This document shows, piece by piece, positions 17,038 to 28,783 of a stretch of DNA of 64,000 nucleotides. The stretch is from DASYKT01 sp035995185. Lineage in GTDB: Bacteria > Acidobacteriota > Blastocatellia > Pyrinomonadales > Pyrinomonadaceae. The notes beneath the pieces are model-generated. The model was not told the origin of the DNA and did no database searches. It worked only from the letters and a program-made list of their open reading frames with translations. The position numbers and the translations under genes were made by a program. Numbering within the stretch: position 1 is the stretch's first letter; each line of letters opens with the position of its first letter. The DNA is taken from contig DASYKT010000061.1 of NCBI GenBank assembly GCA_035995185.1, forward strand, positions 120,966 through 184,965, read 5' to 3'.

Positions 17038-18333
17038 ATGAAAAATATGATCAACGCGAAAGTTATTTTACTCGGCATTATTGTGTTTGTATTTTCCGTG
17101 TCTGCGCATGCACAGAAGGCTGCCGAATTAGTTGCGCGTGCCAAAACATCGATCGACAAAAAAGACTACGCTGGCGCGCTCGCCGATTTGACTGAGGCTC
17201 TCAAGAAAGAAAAACAGAACGCTGAAGCATTCGCGCTCCGCGGTGACGTTTACATGCAGCAAACCCAAATTTTGCTGGCGCGCGCCGATTACGACCAGGC
17301 GATCAAGCTGAATCCGAAAAACGCCCAATTTTATTACAAACGAGCGCTGTCATTCGAACATACGCCCGGGTTTAGCCAGGAATTGACTATCGCGGATCTT
17401 ACCAGGGTGCTGGAGCTCGAACCGAACAATGAAAAAGTACTGCGCGAGCGCGGTTATCTTTATTCGGTGACCGACAAAGCGGCCGCCGCTGTCGCGGATT
17501 TTGAAGCTGTGTTGAAGTTAAATCCGAACGACGCACAGATCTACTATTGGCTCGGCCGCGCTCGTGCAAAAACGAATGCCGATCAGGCGCTGGCGGACTT
17601 CACCAAATATCTGGCGCTAAAACCGGACGACCCCTACGCTTACGGCGAACGTGCCACCATTTATGAAAGCCGGGCGCAATGGAATCTCGCATTGGCTGAA
17701 TACAACCAGGTCATCAAGATCATCCCGAACGAGGTATATGGGTATGGCAATCGAGGCATATTATATCTTCAACTGAAAAGATATCCCGAATCGATCGCCG
17801 ATCTTACTAAGGCCATTGAACTAAAGCCCGGAGAATCTTCCGGCTATTCGCAGCGCGGTAAGACGTATGAAATTTGGGGCAAGTACGACCTTGCTGTCGA
17901 GGATTATCATCTGGCGCTAAACTATTCTCAATACAACAACGTTGCCAAGACCCGTCTGCCGATCGTCGTCGAAAAAATAAAAGCAGTTAACACGAGAGTC
18001 AAAGAAATAGCCGATAAATTTAATGGTCTGCTGGCTGTTTATAGTACGGCGGGAGATGAACAAAATAGCAAGGTCCAGGCTTTCCTGGCGCTCGACGACA
18101 GCCAGGCAAAACTTCCCCAGCGCGACGTGAAATTGTTGTGCACAAGAGTATTGGACGTGAATGTGAGTTTGAAAAAGGCCGTGGCGGCATTCGCACCGAT
18201 GCGTGAAATGTACGACCAGGGAGAACTCGCCGGATTCGATCATCAGCTCGATGTGATCGAAGAGATCCAAAAGATCTTAGACCGTGCGAAATACGGCATT
18301 CAGGAATATATCAACCAATACAAATGTCATTAA
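17038..18333 (+). CDS. Periplasmic tetratricopeptide-repeat protein
   Basis: The 431-residue protein starts with a signal peptide (ILLGIIVFVFSVSAHAQ). Roughly eight TPR units follow with the usual W/Y-G-A pattern, for example AKTSIDKKDYAGALADLTEA, YGERATIYESRAQWNLALAEY and SQRGKTYEIWGKYDLAVEDY. The last 110 residues are a non-repeat helical part. TPR arrays bind partner proteins; nothing shows which. It follows the TonB-C/TPR gene by one base and shares its exported, TPR-rich design, so a shared envelope role is inferred. Confidence 0.85.
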   Translation: MKNMINAKVILLGIIVFVFSVSAHAQKAAELVARAKTSIDKKDYAGALADLTEALKKEKQNAEAFALRGDVYMQQTQILLARADYDQAIKLNPKNAQFYYKRALSFEHTPGFSQELTIADLTRVLELEPNNEKVLRERGYLYSVTDKAAAAVADFEAVLKLNPNDAQIYYWLGRARAKTNADQALADFTKYLALKPDDPYAYGERATIYESRAQWNLALAEYNQVIKIIPNEVYGYGNRGILYLQLKRYPESIADLTKAIELKPGESSGYSQRGKTYEIWGKYDLAVEDYHLALNYSQYNNVAKTRLPIVVEKIKAVNTRVKEIADKFNGLLAVYSTAGDEQNSKVQAFLALDDSQAKLPQRDVKLLCTRVLDVNVSLKKAVAAFAPMREMYDQGELAGFDHQLDVIEEIQKILDRAKYGIQEYINQYKCH

Positions 18334-18417
18334 ACTGTCTAAATTAGACCCATCACTTACGAACTCAGCACGGCTTATTCTTGCAGATAAGCCGTTCTTA
18401 GGTTTAAATTAACGACT

Positions 18418-20373
<1,956 letters not shown>

Positions 20374-20402
20374 CAGTAGCGCCAGCGTCCCGGCGGCGCT
20401 AC
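20374..20402. repeat. Short family C dyad repeat
   Basis: GTAGCGCCAGCG and GGCGGCGCTAC flank a minimal centre. This is the smallest copy of the family found in full at 38639, 47152, 50168 and 61785. It lies between the acs stop codon and the terminator. Confidence 0.75.
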
Positions 20403-20405
20403 AAA

Positions 20406-20440
20406 AAAAGCCCGGAAGATTTTCGCTTCCGGGCTTTATT
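20406..20440. terminator. Intrinsic terminator for acs (possibly bidirectional)
   Basis: AAGCCCGGAAG and CTTCCGGGCTT form a perfect 11-bp stem around ATTTTCG, with A-rich sequence before and TTATT after. It separates acs from the convergent DUF4388 gene. Confidence 0.88.
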
Positions 20441-20493
20441 AAACGGGTAGGACTACTCCGCTTTGCATCACTCTTTATCAGAGAGATTCTTTT

Positions 20494-21258
20494 TTAAACT
20501 TCTAAGGGTTCAAATTCTTCTTCGTCTTCTTCGGTGATCTCGCGCATCATGCGTTCCGTATCCATTTCGGCCAGCAGGTCGAGCAGGAAATTGGTATTGG
20601 CGCTGACGTTGATGACGATGGGAAATTCATCCGCCGACGTGCTGAATTCAAACGAGCCGCTGTTTATTTCCAGTATCTGACGGAAAGCGGCTTTGCCGTT
20701 ATGGCCCTGCGCTTCGGCATCGACGATCTTGCCTTCGTTAAAGGCGATACTGCCGTTGTACTTGTCCGACCGCAGGATCAAGAGTCCGGTCATGCCGGAG
20801 TTTTCGATCACGTGGACGGCGTCAAACAAACTGACCAGCGCCAGGTTTCCGGCCAGCGCGCAATCCTTGCGCACTTCTACCGGAGCGTGGCTCTTGGTCA
20901 ATTCAAAATCGGGGCGGCGCGCGCGGCGAATAGCTTCCAAACCCGGCGCGACCGAGACACGCGGATCGAGCAGCTTGGCTTCCTGCAGCCGGTCATAAGC
21001 TTTCTCAAAATCCTCGCGGTTGATATAAAGATTTGCCAGCGCCAGGCATTGCTTCGAAGCCTCGGTCGGTTCTTTGAGCGAAATAAAAACATCGCGCAAT
21101 TTCTCGCGCAGAGAGATCGAACGCGGGCTGCGCTGGATCGCCTGATTCAGCAGCGCCACCGCCCGTTCCGGATGTTTGTATTTCACGAACAGATCGGCAT
21201 CGAGCAAAACGGCTTCGACTGATTGTCCGGTGAAGGGTGCTTCTACAACTGTTTTCAT
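20494..21258 (-). CDS. TPR and DUF4388 (PATAN-like) domain protein
   Basis: The N-terminal half (about 1-105) is TPR-like (DLFVKYKHPERAVALLNQAI, CLALANLYINREDFEKAYDRL). The C-terminal half (about 130-235) matches the DUF4388/PATAN pattern: LAGNLALVSLFDAVHVIENSG, TGLLILRSDKYNGSIAFNEGK, IVDAEAQGHNGKAAFRQIL and GSFEF. PATAN domains occur in two-component and motility-related regulators, where they act as protein-interaction modules. The protein ends in a very acidic tail (EEDEEEFEPLEV). No signal peptide is present, so it is cytoplasmic. The partner cannot be named from context. Confidence 0.8.
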   Translation of the reverse strand: MKTVVEAPFTGQSVEAVLLDADLFVKYKHPERAVALLNQAIQRSPRSISLREKLRDVFISLKEPTEASKQCLALANLYINREDFEKAYDRLQEAKLLDPRVSVAPGLEAIRRARRPDFELTKSHAPVEVRKDCALAGNLALVSLFDAVHVIENSGMTGLLILRSDKYNGSIAFNEGKIVDAEAQGHNGKAAFRQILEINSGSFEFSTSADEFPIVINVSANTNFLLDLLAEMDTERMMREITEEDEEEFEPLEV

Positions 21259-21392
21259 TAATTCTTAATTCCAAATGTCAAACTGGGTGTTTAACATTTA
21301 TAAACTACCATAAACAGTTTATAAAAACGCAGGATGTTTTGTCAAAATAAAAGATTTGTTTTCTTTTTGAAACGGTCAAATTGACCTGTACG

Positions 21393-21859
21393 TTTAGAGT
21401 TACGCCATTAGGCGTAAGCTCGTGATGACTTTTAATTTGCTTGCAAATTTTTTCAGTGATGTGGTGGAGCAGGGTGCTTCAGTGTGCGCCAGTGCGCCAC
21501 CTGCTCCACTTTTGCACCAGAAATCTTAAAAATGAGGCGCTATTAAACAAATCCCCAAAATCGTAATTGAAAACCCTTATTCGATGTATTGACAGCGTCT
21601 TACAGCTTCTTCTTAGCGGAATCTCAGGGCCGCCACTGCCAGTCTATATTAGCGAGAGACCAAGATTCCAGTGCTGTTTACGGCATCGATCGTGGTTTAT
21701 GAATAATGATTTTTTTCACGCTTTCAGGAGTCCGAAAATTTAACAATTCTAACTTCGGCACGCGCCGATGCCCTATCCCTGAAGGTAATATTGTCCGAAT
21801 CTAAATTAGAACACTACCTGAGTTTTCACGGTCAATCACGCCTTAGGCGTGACTCTAAA
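21393..21859. repeat. 467-bp structured intergenic element with terminal inverted repeats
   Basis: The ends TTTAGAGTTACGCC (21393-21406) and GGCGTGACTCTAAA (21846-21859) are inverted repeats matching at 13 of 14 positions. Each end also contains its own small palindrome (TACGCC-N4-GGCGTA; CACGCC-TTA-GGCGTG). A strong central hairpin lies at 21464-21509 (GTGGAGCAGG / CCTGCTCCAC). There is no convincing reading frame. The right end runs into arsR, whose TAG stop lies inside the terminal repeat. It could be a non-autonomous mobile element or a structured RNA locus; neither is proven. Confidence 0.55.
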
Positions 21860-22256
21860 TACCAATATTTACCGGCTTTGGCGCGCCCTGAATCCTGACC
21901 GGCTGTTTTGCCGGCGACAAACAGCACATTTTTACCAGATGTTTTCGGTCCTGCTGCATCTCCGGATCGTCTTTTAGCCACTTTTTGACGTCGTTAAAAA
22001 CGCGGATCGCTTGGCGATCGCCGGGTTCGACCAGCCGGTAATGCGCCCATTTCCAATCGCGCCGCACGCTGACCAGGCCGGCCCGCTTGAGATAGGCCAG
22101 GTGGCGCGAGATCTTCGGCTGATTAGGCCCGATCACTTCCACCAGGAAGCAAACGCACACCTCGTCTTCGCCGATCAGGTTGATCAGCCGCAGCCGGGTG
22201 CGGTCTGCCAACGCCGCAAAAAACAATTCGATATCAAACGCCTTTTCTTTTGCCAT
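21855..22256 (-). CDS. arsR: ArsR-family arsenic-responsive repressor
   Basis: The winged-helix protein (133 residues from MAKEKAFDIELFFAALAD) carries CVCFLVEVIG, in which the Cys-x-Cys pair matches the metalloid-sensing site of ArsR-type repressors, and a recognition helix QPKISRHLAYLKRAGLVSVRR. Binding As(III) should release it from DNA. It is divergent from arsI-aqpS-arsC with a 109-bp control region between. The start at 22256 is preferred to one 12 residues upstream (MSSHIPCYN), which is not conserved in style. Its TAG stop codon lies within the terminal repeat of the neighbouring structured element. Confidence 0.9.
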   Translation of the reverse strand: MAKEKAFDIELFFAALADRTRLRLINLIGEDEVCVCFLVEVIGPNQPKISRHLAYLKRAGLVSVRRDWKWAHYRLVEPGDRQAIRVFNDVKKWLKDDPEMQQDRKHLVKMCCLSPAKQPVRIQGAPKPVNIGI

Positions 22257-22285
22257 GACAAAATTATTATAACATGGAATATGGC

Positions 22286-22314
22286 TTGACATATGTGAGA
22301 GGCAGGAGTAGTTT
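22286..22314 (+). promoter_or_regulatory. Candidate promoter and ArsR-operator region for the ars operon
   Basis: TTGACA (22286-22291) and TAGTTT (22309-22314) are separated by 17 bases, a sigma-70 type arrangement facing arsI. The palindrome ACATATGT (22290-22297) overlaps the -35 element and is a plausible part of the ArsR site. The placement explains repression of arsI-aqpS-arsC; the operator assignment is inference. Confidence 0.6.
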
Positions 22315-22365
22315 TAATTAATCAAATACGGAAAACCATATCTGAGTTATACAAGGAGCAAAAAT

Positions 22366-22896
22366 ATGTCAACCGAAACCAAAAATATCGAAACCTTAAA
22401 AGCGCACCTGGCTATCAACGTGCGCAATGTTGAAGAGAGCACATCGTTTTACAAAAAGATGTTCGGAATTGCGCCCGTCAAGGTCCGCACCGGTTATGCA
22501 AAATTCGATGTGCAAAACCCGCCGCTGAATTTTACGCTCAATGAAAATCCATTTAACGGCCTCTTAAGCGGCGGAGCATTGTCGCATCTCGGCATTCAGG
22601 TCGCTTCGACCGAAGACGTGCTGGCGATGCGCGAACGCTGGATCGAACAAGGCCTCATTACGCGCGACGAAATGGACACCAATTGCTGCTACGCGATCCA
22701 GGACAAAACCTGGGTGCACGATCCTGATAATAACGAGTGGGAAGTGTTCGTCGTCAAGGAAGACAACCTCGAAGAATCGACCGCTTGCTGCGTGACCGAT
22801 GAAAAGGGAAATGAAGTTTGCGCGACCACCGGGAAGATCGTAATTGAAGCCGGAGACATCAATGAGACCAAACTTGCTGCGTCGTGCTGTAGCTGA
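22366..22896 (+). CDS. arsI: ArsI-type C-As lyase (vicinal-oxygen-chelate fold, ArsI/CadI family)
   Basis: A glyoxalase/VOC fold with LKAHLAINVRNVEESTSFYKK at the start and the ArsI-characteristic TNCCYAIQDKTWVHDPD motif, which supplies the paired cysteines and metal-ligand region, then NEWEVFVVKED. ArsI enzymes demethylate trivalent methylarsenicals to As(III). A Cys-rich tail (CCVTDEKGNEVCATTG and final SCCS) may add metalloid binding. An AAGGAGCAAAAAT ribosome site precedes the ATG. It is the first gene of a probable arsI-aqpS-arsC operon divergent from arsR. Older annotations call this family cadmium-induced CadI; the arsenic context favours ArsI. Confidence 0.88.
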   Translation: MSTETKNIETLKAHLAINVRNVEESTSFYKKMFGIAPVKVRTGYAKFDVQNPPLNFTLNENPFNGLLSGGALSHLGIQVASTEDVLAMRERWIEQGLITRDEMDTNCCYAIQDKTWVHDPDNNEWEVFVVKEDNLEESTACCVTDEKGNEVCATTGKIVIEAGDINETKLAASCCS

Positions 22897-23536
22897 ATTT
22901 ACCGGCACAGCGTTTCTGCTGGCGGCTATTATCGGCTCTGGAATAATGGGCGAACGATTGGCCGCCGGCAATGCCGCGATTACTTTGCTGGTGAATAGTT
23001 TGGCCGTGGGCGCAGTTTTGATAGCGCTCATATCGGCCTTTGAAAAGATCTCCGGCGCGCACTTTAATCCGGCGATCACCATTTCGGCAGCTTTGATAAA
23101 AGAATTTAAGTGGAGCGAGGTTCCCGTTTATTTGTTTGCGCAAATCGCGGGAGCGTTTGTCGGTGTCGGCACGGCAAACCTGATGTTCGATCTGCCTTTA
23201 TTCTTTGCGTCGACCAAAGCACGCGCCGGAAGTTCGCAGCTGCTCAGTGAATTTATCGCCACCTTCGGTCTTTTGGCGGTGATCTGGTGCTGTTCTCGTC
23301 TGCGTCCAAACGCCATTCCGCTTGCGGTTGGAACTTATATCGTGGCGGCATTCTGGTTCACGGCTTCGACGTCGTTTGCCAACCCGGCCGTGACGCTGGC
23401 CCGCAGCGTAAGCGATACCTTCGCCGGAATCCGCCCGGGGGATGTGCTGCCGTTTATTGGAGTGCAATTTCTTGCCGCTATTGCCGCAACCTTAATATTT
23501 CGTTGGCTGCTGAGAGGATCCAAAAATGATGAATAA
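22862..23536 (+). CDS. aqpS: Aquaglyceroporin-like channel, probable arsenite efflux (AqpS type)
   Basis: A six-helix MIP-family channel of 224 residues with both half-helix NPA signatures: GAHFNPAITIS in the first half and FANPAVTLARS in the second. In Sinorhizobium, AqpS beside ArsC lets As(III) leave by downhill flow after reduction of arsenate; the same gene pairing is seen here. The ATG at 22862 lies inside the end of arsI (35-bp overlap), so translation is probably coupled. No ArsB, Acr3 or ArsA gene is in the window, which makes this channel the only visible arsenite exit route. Confidence 0.85.
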   Translation: MRPNLLRRAVAEFTGTAFLLAAIIGSGIMGERLAAGNAAITLLVNSLAVGAVLIALISAFEKISGAHFNPAITISAALIKEFKWSEVPVYLFAQIAGAFVGVGTANLMFDLPLFFASTKARAGSSQLLSEFIATFGLLAVIWCCSRLRPNAIPLAVGTYIVAAFWFTASTSFANPAVTLARSVSDTFAGIRPGDVLPFIGVQFLAAIAATLIFRWLLRGSKNDE

Positions 23537-23972
23537 AAAACGCATCCTGATAATGTGCACGGGAAATTCCGCCCGCAGCCAAATGGGTGAAGGGTTACTG
23601 AGATATCTAGCCGGCGATCGTTTTGAAGTAGAAAGTGCCGGCTTTAAACCGAGCCGTGTACGTCCTGAAGCGACAAAAGTTATGCGTGAGATCGGAATAG
23701 ATATTTCCGGCCAGCGTTCAAAATCCGTTGATGAATTTGCCGGACAGGAGTTTGATTACGTAATTACGGTTTGCGACAGCGCCAGGGAAACCTGTCCTAT
23801 TTTCCCGGGCAAAGCTATTCGGATACACCACACTTTCGAAGACCCGCCTCCTGAAGTTATCGGCGACGAGGCATCGAGATTAGCGATCTTTCGCCGCGTC
23901 AGGAATGAGATAAAAGAATGGTTGGAAAAATTTCTTAAAGAAAATGAGACTAGATCTTCCGCCGGTGAATGA
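23526..23972 (+). CDS. arsC: Arsenate reductase, low-molecular-weight phosphatase type
   Basis: This 148-residue protein has the phosphatase-like P-loop MCTGNSARSQMGEG, with the nucleophilic Cys, and the second redox pair in TVCDSARETCPIF. These are the three cysteines of thioredoxin-coupled ArsC enzymes that reduce arsenate to arsenite. The DPPPE segment supplies the general-acid region. It starts inside the end of aqpS (ATGATGAAT overlap) and is the last gene of the operon. Its 3' end overlaps the convergent hspR gene by 23 bp. Confidence 0.93.
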   Translation: MMNKKRILIMCTGNSARSQMGEGLLRYLAGDRFEVESAGFKPSRVRPEATKVMREIGIDISGQRSKSVDEFAGQEFDYVITVCDSARETCPIFPGKAIRIHHTFEDPPPEVIGDEASRLAIFRRVRNEIKEWLEKFLKENETRSSAGE

Positions 23973-24336
23973 TGGAAATTCTTGAAATGGGGACCAGCGC
24001 TTCGGAATCCGAAGGCGGTTCGCCGGAGGTGGAAAATTCCTTGGCGTGAGAACGAAGATATTCAAAGAAGCGTTCAAATTCACGCTGCATTTCATCCATC
24101 TTTTCGCGCATGTTCAGGATGATTTCTACCCCGGCGAGATTAACGCCGAGGTCGCGTGTCAGAGACAAGATGACTTCCAGGCGTTCCAGATCCGGATCAG
24201 TGTAAAGGCGTGTGTTGCCCTCGGAGCGCGAAGGCTTCAACAGCCCCTCACGTTCATAGAGCCGCAAGGTCTGCGGGTGGATCTCATAAAGCTCCGCCAC
24301 GGCGCTGATCGTATAAGTTTTAACCTTGCGTTTCAT
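23950..24336 (-). CDS. hspR: MerR-family heat-shock repressor HspR
   Basis: The 128-residue protein starts MKRKVKTYTISAVAELYEI, with a MerR-type winged helix typical of HspR (HPQTLRLYEREGLLKPSRSE, NTRLYTDPDLERLEVI, TRDLGVNLAGVEIIL), and ends in a basic coiled tail. HspR represses chaperone operons by binding HAIR repeats, with DnaK as co-repressor in Streptomyces. A HAIR-like site is present upstream of dnaK (28784-28804). The longer open frame upstream of 24336 runs into a repeat element and is not credible. It lies downstream of dnaJ, in the classic dnaK-dnaJ-hspR order. Confidence 0.92.
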   Translation of the reverse strand: MKRKVKTYTISAVAELYEIHPQTLRLYEREGLLKPSRSEGNTRLYTDPDLERLEVILSLTRDLGVNLAGVEIILNMREKMDEMQREFERFFEYLRSHAKEFSTSGEPPSDSEALVPISRISIIHRRKI

Positions 24337-24369
24337 AAAATAGTGGTCAGTAGCAATCTCGTCTGATTT

Positions 24370-24478
24370 TTGTTTTGTTCGTGTCGTTTGGTGTGATTTC
24401 GTGGTTACTTCTTTAATCCTCTCTATTAGCGGTTTAAGAACTGAAACCACTAAACCACACGAAACGACACGAACAATA
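24370..24478. repeat. Dyad repeat, family A
   Basis: GTTCGTGTCGTTTGGTGTGA then TTTCGTGGTT on the left is mirrored by AAACCACTAAACCACACGAA then ACGACACGAAC on the right. It occupies the dnaJ-hspR spacer and could form a long hairpin in the operon transcript. Confidence 0.8.
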
Positions 24479-24517
24479 CCGCGAACCAGCTATCCACTCT
24501 CAGTTATCAACTATCAA

Positions 24518-25684
24518 CTATTCCAGCCCCATTACCTTCCGCGGATTTTCCGGGTTCGATTTTTCAAACTGCCGCAAAACTTCTTTGGTTTCTTCCGAAA
24601 TAACTTTTGGCAGCGCGATCTGTACTTCGATGAACTGGTCACCGTGCATATCCGGATTGCGCAGGGATGGCACTCCTCTGTCTTTCAAGCGAAACTTTTG
24701 GCCTGACTGTGTTCCGGCAGGAATCTTCAGCTGCGCTTTTCCTTCCACGGTAGGCACTTCGATCTTCGCGCCCAGCGCGGCTTCGGGCACCGTGATCGGC
24801 ACCGTCACATAAATGTTGTCGCCCTTGCGGGTGAAATATTTATGCTTGCCGACATTGGTAATGATAAAGAGGTCGCCCGGAGGCGCGCCCAATCTTCCCC
24901 CGTGGCCTTTTTTCGGAATACGCACGCGCGAACCGGTATCCACCCCGGCGGGAATGCGCACCTTTACCTGTTCGGTTTTTGGCGTCGTACCTTTGCCGTG
25001 GCAAACGGTGCAGGGTTCGCGCCGGCGCCCCGTGCCGCTGCAATCCGGGCAGGTCTGCGCAAACTGTAATCTGCCGCCGACTTTTTGCACCTGTCCCGTG
25101 CCTTTACAGGTCGGGCAGGTGATGACCGCGCCGCCCGTATCGCCCGCGCCGTTACAGCGCGAACACTGTTCGGAGCGATTGACGGTAATATTGGTGGTCA
25201 ATCCTTTGACCGATTCTTCGAATGAAAGCGCCAGCGGGATCTCGATATCGGCGCCGCGTTTTGGCTGCACCCGCGGGGGCTCCGGTTCACGCCGCGCGTT
25301 TGCGCCGCCGCCGAAAAGGTCGGAAAAAATGTCGCGGAAACTGGAACCCGAACCGCTCTGTGCGCCGGAAGTTTCCCAATTGAAACCAGAAAAATCAAAG
25401 CCGCCCGGCCCGCCCGCCGTTCCCGCGCCAAAGGGCATGGAATCTTCGGTCAGCTGGTCGGAATAATATCCGAAGCGATCATAGATCTTGCGTTTCTTTT
25501 CGTCGGATAAAACTTCATGGGCTTCGGTGATCTGCTTGAATTTATCTTCCGCCGATTTGTCGCCCGGATTTACGTCAGGGTGGTGCTTGCGCGCCAGGCG
25601 GCGATAAGCTTTTTTGATCTCATCCGCAGTCGCGCCTTTTTTAATACCCAGGACTTCGTAATAATCTGTGTTAGTTTTAGCCAT
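24518..25684 (-). CDS. dnaJ: Molecular chaperone DnaJ
   Basis: DnaJ stimulates DnaK ATPase and delivers unfolded proteins. All parts are present in 388 residues: J domain with the essential HPD (RKHHPDVNPG), Gly/Phe-rich linker (GTAGGPGGFDFSGF), four CxxCxGxG zinc repeats (CSRCNGAG, CPTCKGTG, CPDCSGTG, CTVCHGKG) and the C-terminal substrate domain (HGDQFIEVQI). It is between the AT-rich insert and hspR in the operon. The usual grpE gene is missing from this cluster. Confidence 0.97.
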   Translation of the reverse strand: MAKTNTDYYEVLGIKKGATADEIKKAYRRLARKHHPDVNPGDKSAEDKFKQITEAHEVLSDEKKRKIYDRFGYYSDQLTEDSMPFGAGTAGGPGGFDFSGFNWETSGAQSGSGSSFRDIFSDLFGGGANARREPEPPRVQPKRGADIEIPLALSFEESVKGLTTNITVNRSEQCSRCNGAGDTGGAVITCPTCKGTGQVQKVGGRLQFAQTCPDCSGTGRRREPCTVCHGKGTTPKTEQVKVRIPAGVDTGSRVRIPKKGHGGRLGAPPGDLFIITNVGKHKYFTRKGDNIYVTVPITVPEAALGAKIEVPTVEGKAQLKIPAGTQSGQKFRLKDRGVPSLRNPDMHGDQFIEVQIALPKVISEETKEVLRQFEKSNPENPRKVMGLE

Positions 25685-25710
25685 TAATACTTAAGTCAAT
25701 TCAGCAACGG

Positions 25711-25799
25711 GTCAGTACCGGGAACGAAGTGACCGGCTTCTTTTCTGGTCGGGCCAATTCGCTGCGCTCAGAGCCGGTCACTTCGTTCCCGGTACTGAC
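25711..25799. repeat. Perfect 28-bp inverted repeat (family E hairpin) upstream of dnaJ
   Basis: GTCAGTACCGGGAACGAAGT then GACCGGCT (25711-25738) is exactly mirrored at 25772-25799 around a 33-bp loop. The arm resembles the element at 54325 and at 1107-1146. Together with the AT-rich gap up to 26013 (no gene seen) it forms the dnaJ upstream region. Confidence 0.9.
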
Positions 25800-26013
25800 T
25801 TCATATTCGACATCTTTGTTTCCCAAAATATCGCCTCTGATTAAACCATATTCTCAAAAAAATAGTGAATCGTATTTTATAAATTCAATTCACGATCCAC
25901 CACTTCTCAAAATCTGATTGTTCTCGTTAAAGATTATCGTGAACCTTCCTAAACCCGTTCTTCTTACCAATCCTCATATTCGCCTGGTTTCTACAGAATG
26001 CGCTTAGGGCTTT

Positions 26014-26172
26014 TCAATAAAGTTTCAACTTTTTCTTTTCGACAACTTGACGTTTCAAGTCAGTTGCTAAGCGCCTTAAAACGGAGTTAACAAATTCCTC
26101 TAAAGTTTCGTCGTCGTCTTTGGCTTCGTATATCAAAGCCAACATATCGTCATCGAATTCGATTGTTACCAT
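26014..26172 (-). CDS. Small hypothetical protein, 52 residues
   Basis: Not recognised. From the methionine at 26172 the protein reads MVTIEFDDDMLALIYEA, then DDDETLEEFVNSVLRRLATD and a Lys-rich end (EKKKLKLY). The acidic middle and paired helices resemble small antitoxin-like or ribbon-helix proteins, but no motif is decisive. An in-frame start 13 residues earlier is possible. It overlaps the end of the LRAT-like gene by 23 bp, so both probably belong to one inserted transcription unit. It is AT-rich like that neighbour and unlike dnaJ and dnaK. Confidence 0.55.
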   Translation of the reverse strand: MVTIEFDDDMLALIYEAKDDDETLEEFVNSVLRRLATDLKRQVVEKKKLKLY

Positions 26173-26668
26173 GTCTTTGTTCACGGTCTCCCCAGTTTGA
26201 TAACAAAACAAAACCTATCCCTATCGCTGCACCCCAACCAAAATTTTGTACCTGAGTGCTTTGTTTATATCCTTCTGTGACAAATCTGGCAAAATGCTCG
26301 CAGTTATTTAAAAAAAGATCATAGTTTGTTGGATACATAAGAGAGATTTGCATTCGCCATATTGCATTCGCCGATTCACTAGGAATTACTCTTCCAATAA
26401 GATTCCACGTTCCCTCCCATGCTCCATAGGTTTTAGGTTGATCAATGTGTATGCCTATATTTGTTTTATGGATAACTCTAGGTTGATCGTCATAAATATC
26501 AAAGTGCTTCAGAAACTCATGACCTTTAATTACCACTACATAGTGTTGTGTAAATGGGTAAACCGTAGATTTATTAAATAGATAAATACCTTTGGGTAAA
26601 AAGGCAATTAGAGTTTGTAAAGTTATAGGCCGGGGAGGTCCAATAACCTGAACAGAATGGTTATTCAT
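26150..26668 (-). CDS. LRAT-like NlpC/P60-superfamily protein inserted in the dnaK operon
   Basis: The 172-residue protein carries the signature of lecithin:retinol-acyltransferase-like (permuted papain-fold) proteins: a histidine in TQHYVVVIKG at about 42 and NNCEHFARFV at about 130, where NCEHF supplies the catalytic Cys in the family. An amphipathic or hydrophobic C-terminal segment (GWGAAIGIGFVLLSNWG) may contact membrane. Bacterial members are mostly uncharacterised; acyltransferase or thiol-hydrolase activity is inference. The region is clearly AT-richer than the chaperone genes, suggesting transfer. It lies between dnaK and dnaJ on the same strand. Confidence 0.75.
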   Translation of the reverse strand: MNNHSVQVIGPPRPITLQTLIAFLPKGIYLFNKSTVYPFTQHYVVVIKGHEFLKHFDIYDDQPRVIHKTNIGIHIDQPKTYGAWEGTWNLIGRVIPSESANAIWRMQISLMYPTNYDLFLNNCEHFARFVTEGYKQSTQVQNFGWGAAIGIGFVLLSNWGDREQRHGNNRIR

Positions 26669-26689
26669 AATGTTCCTTCTTAAAAATTA

Positions 26690-26735
26690 CACCGTGAATC
26701 GTGAATAGAATTATTTTCTATTCACGATTCACTAT
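26690..26735. repeat. Hairpin at the dnaK-proximal edge of the inserted cassette
   Basis: GTGAATCGTGAATAGAA (26694-26710) is mirrored by TTCTATTCACGATTCAC (26715-26731), forming a stem with a four-base loop just after the dnaK stop codon. Related words (GTGAATCG, ATTCACGATCC) occur at 25864-25901 on the other side of the cassette. Confidence 0.8.
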
Positions 26736-26739
26736 TTCC

Positions 26740-28695
<1,956 letters not shown>

Positions 28696-28783
28696 ATAAT
28701 TCTCCAATAATGAATTCGCCCTTCAGAATGCTGGCGTTAATAAAGACAATACAACCCATCTGAAAGATGATATTAGGATAATA

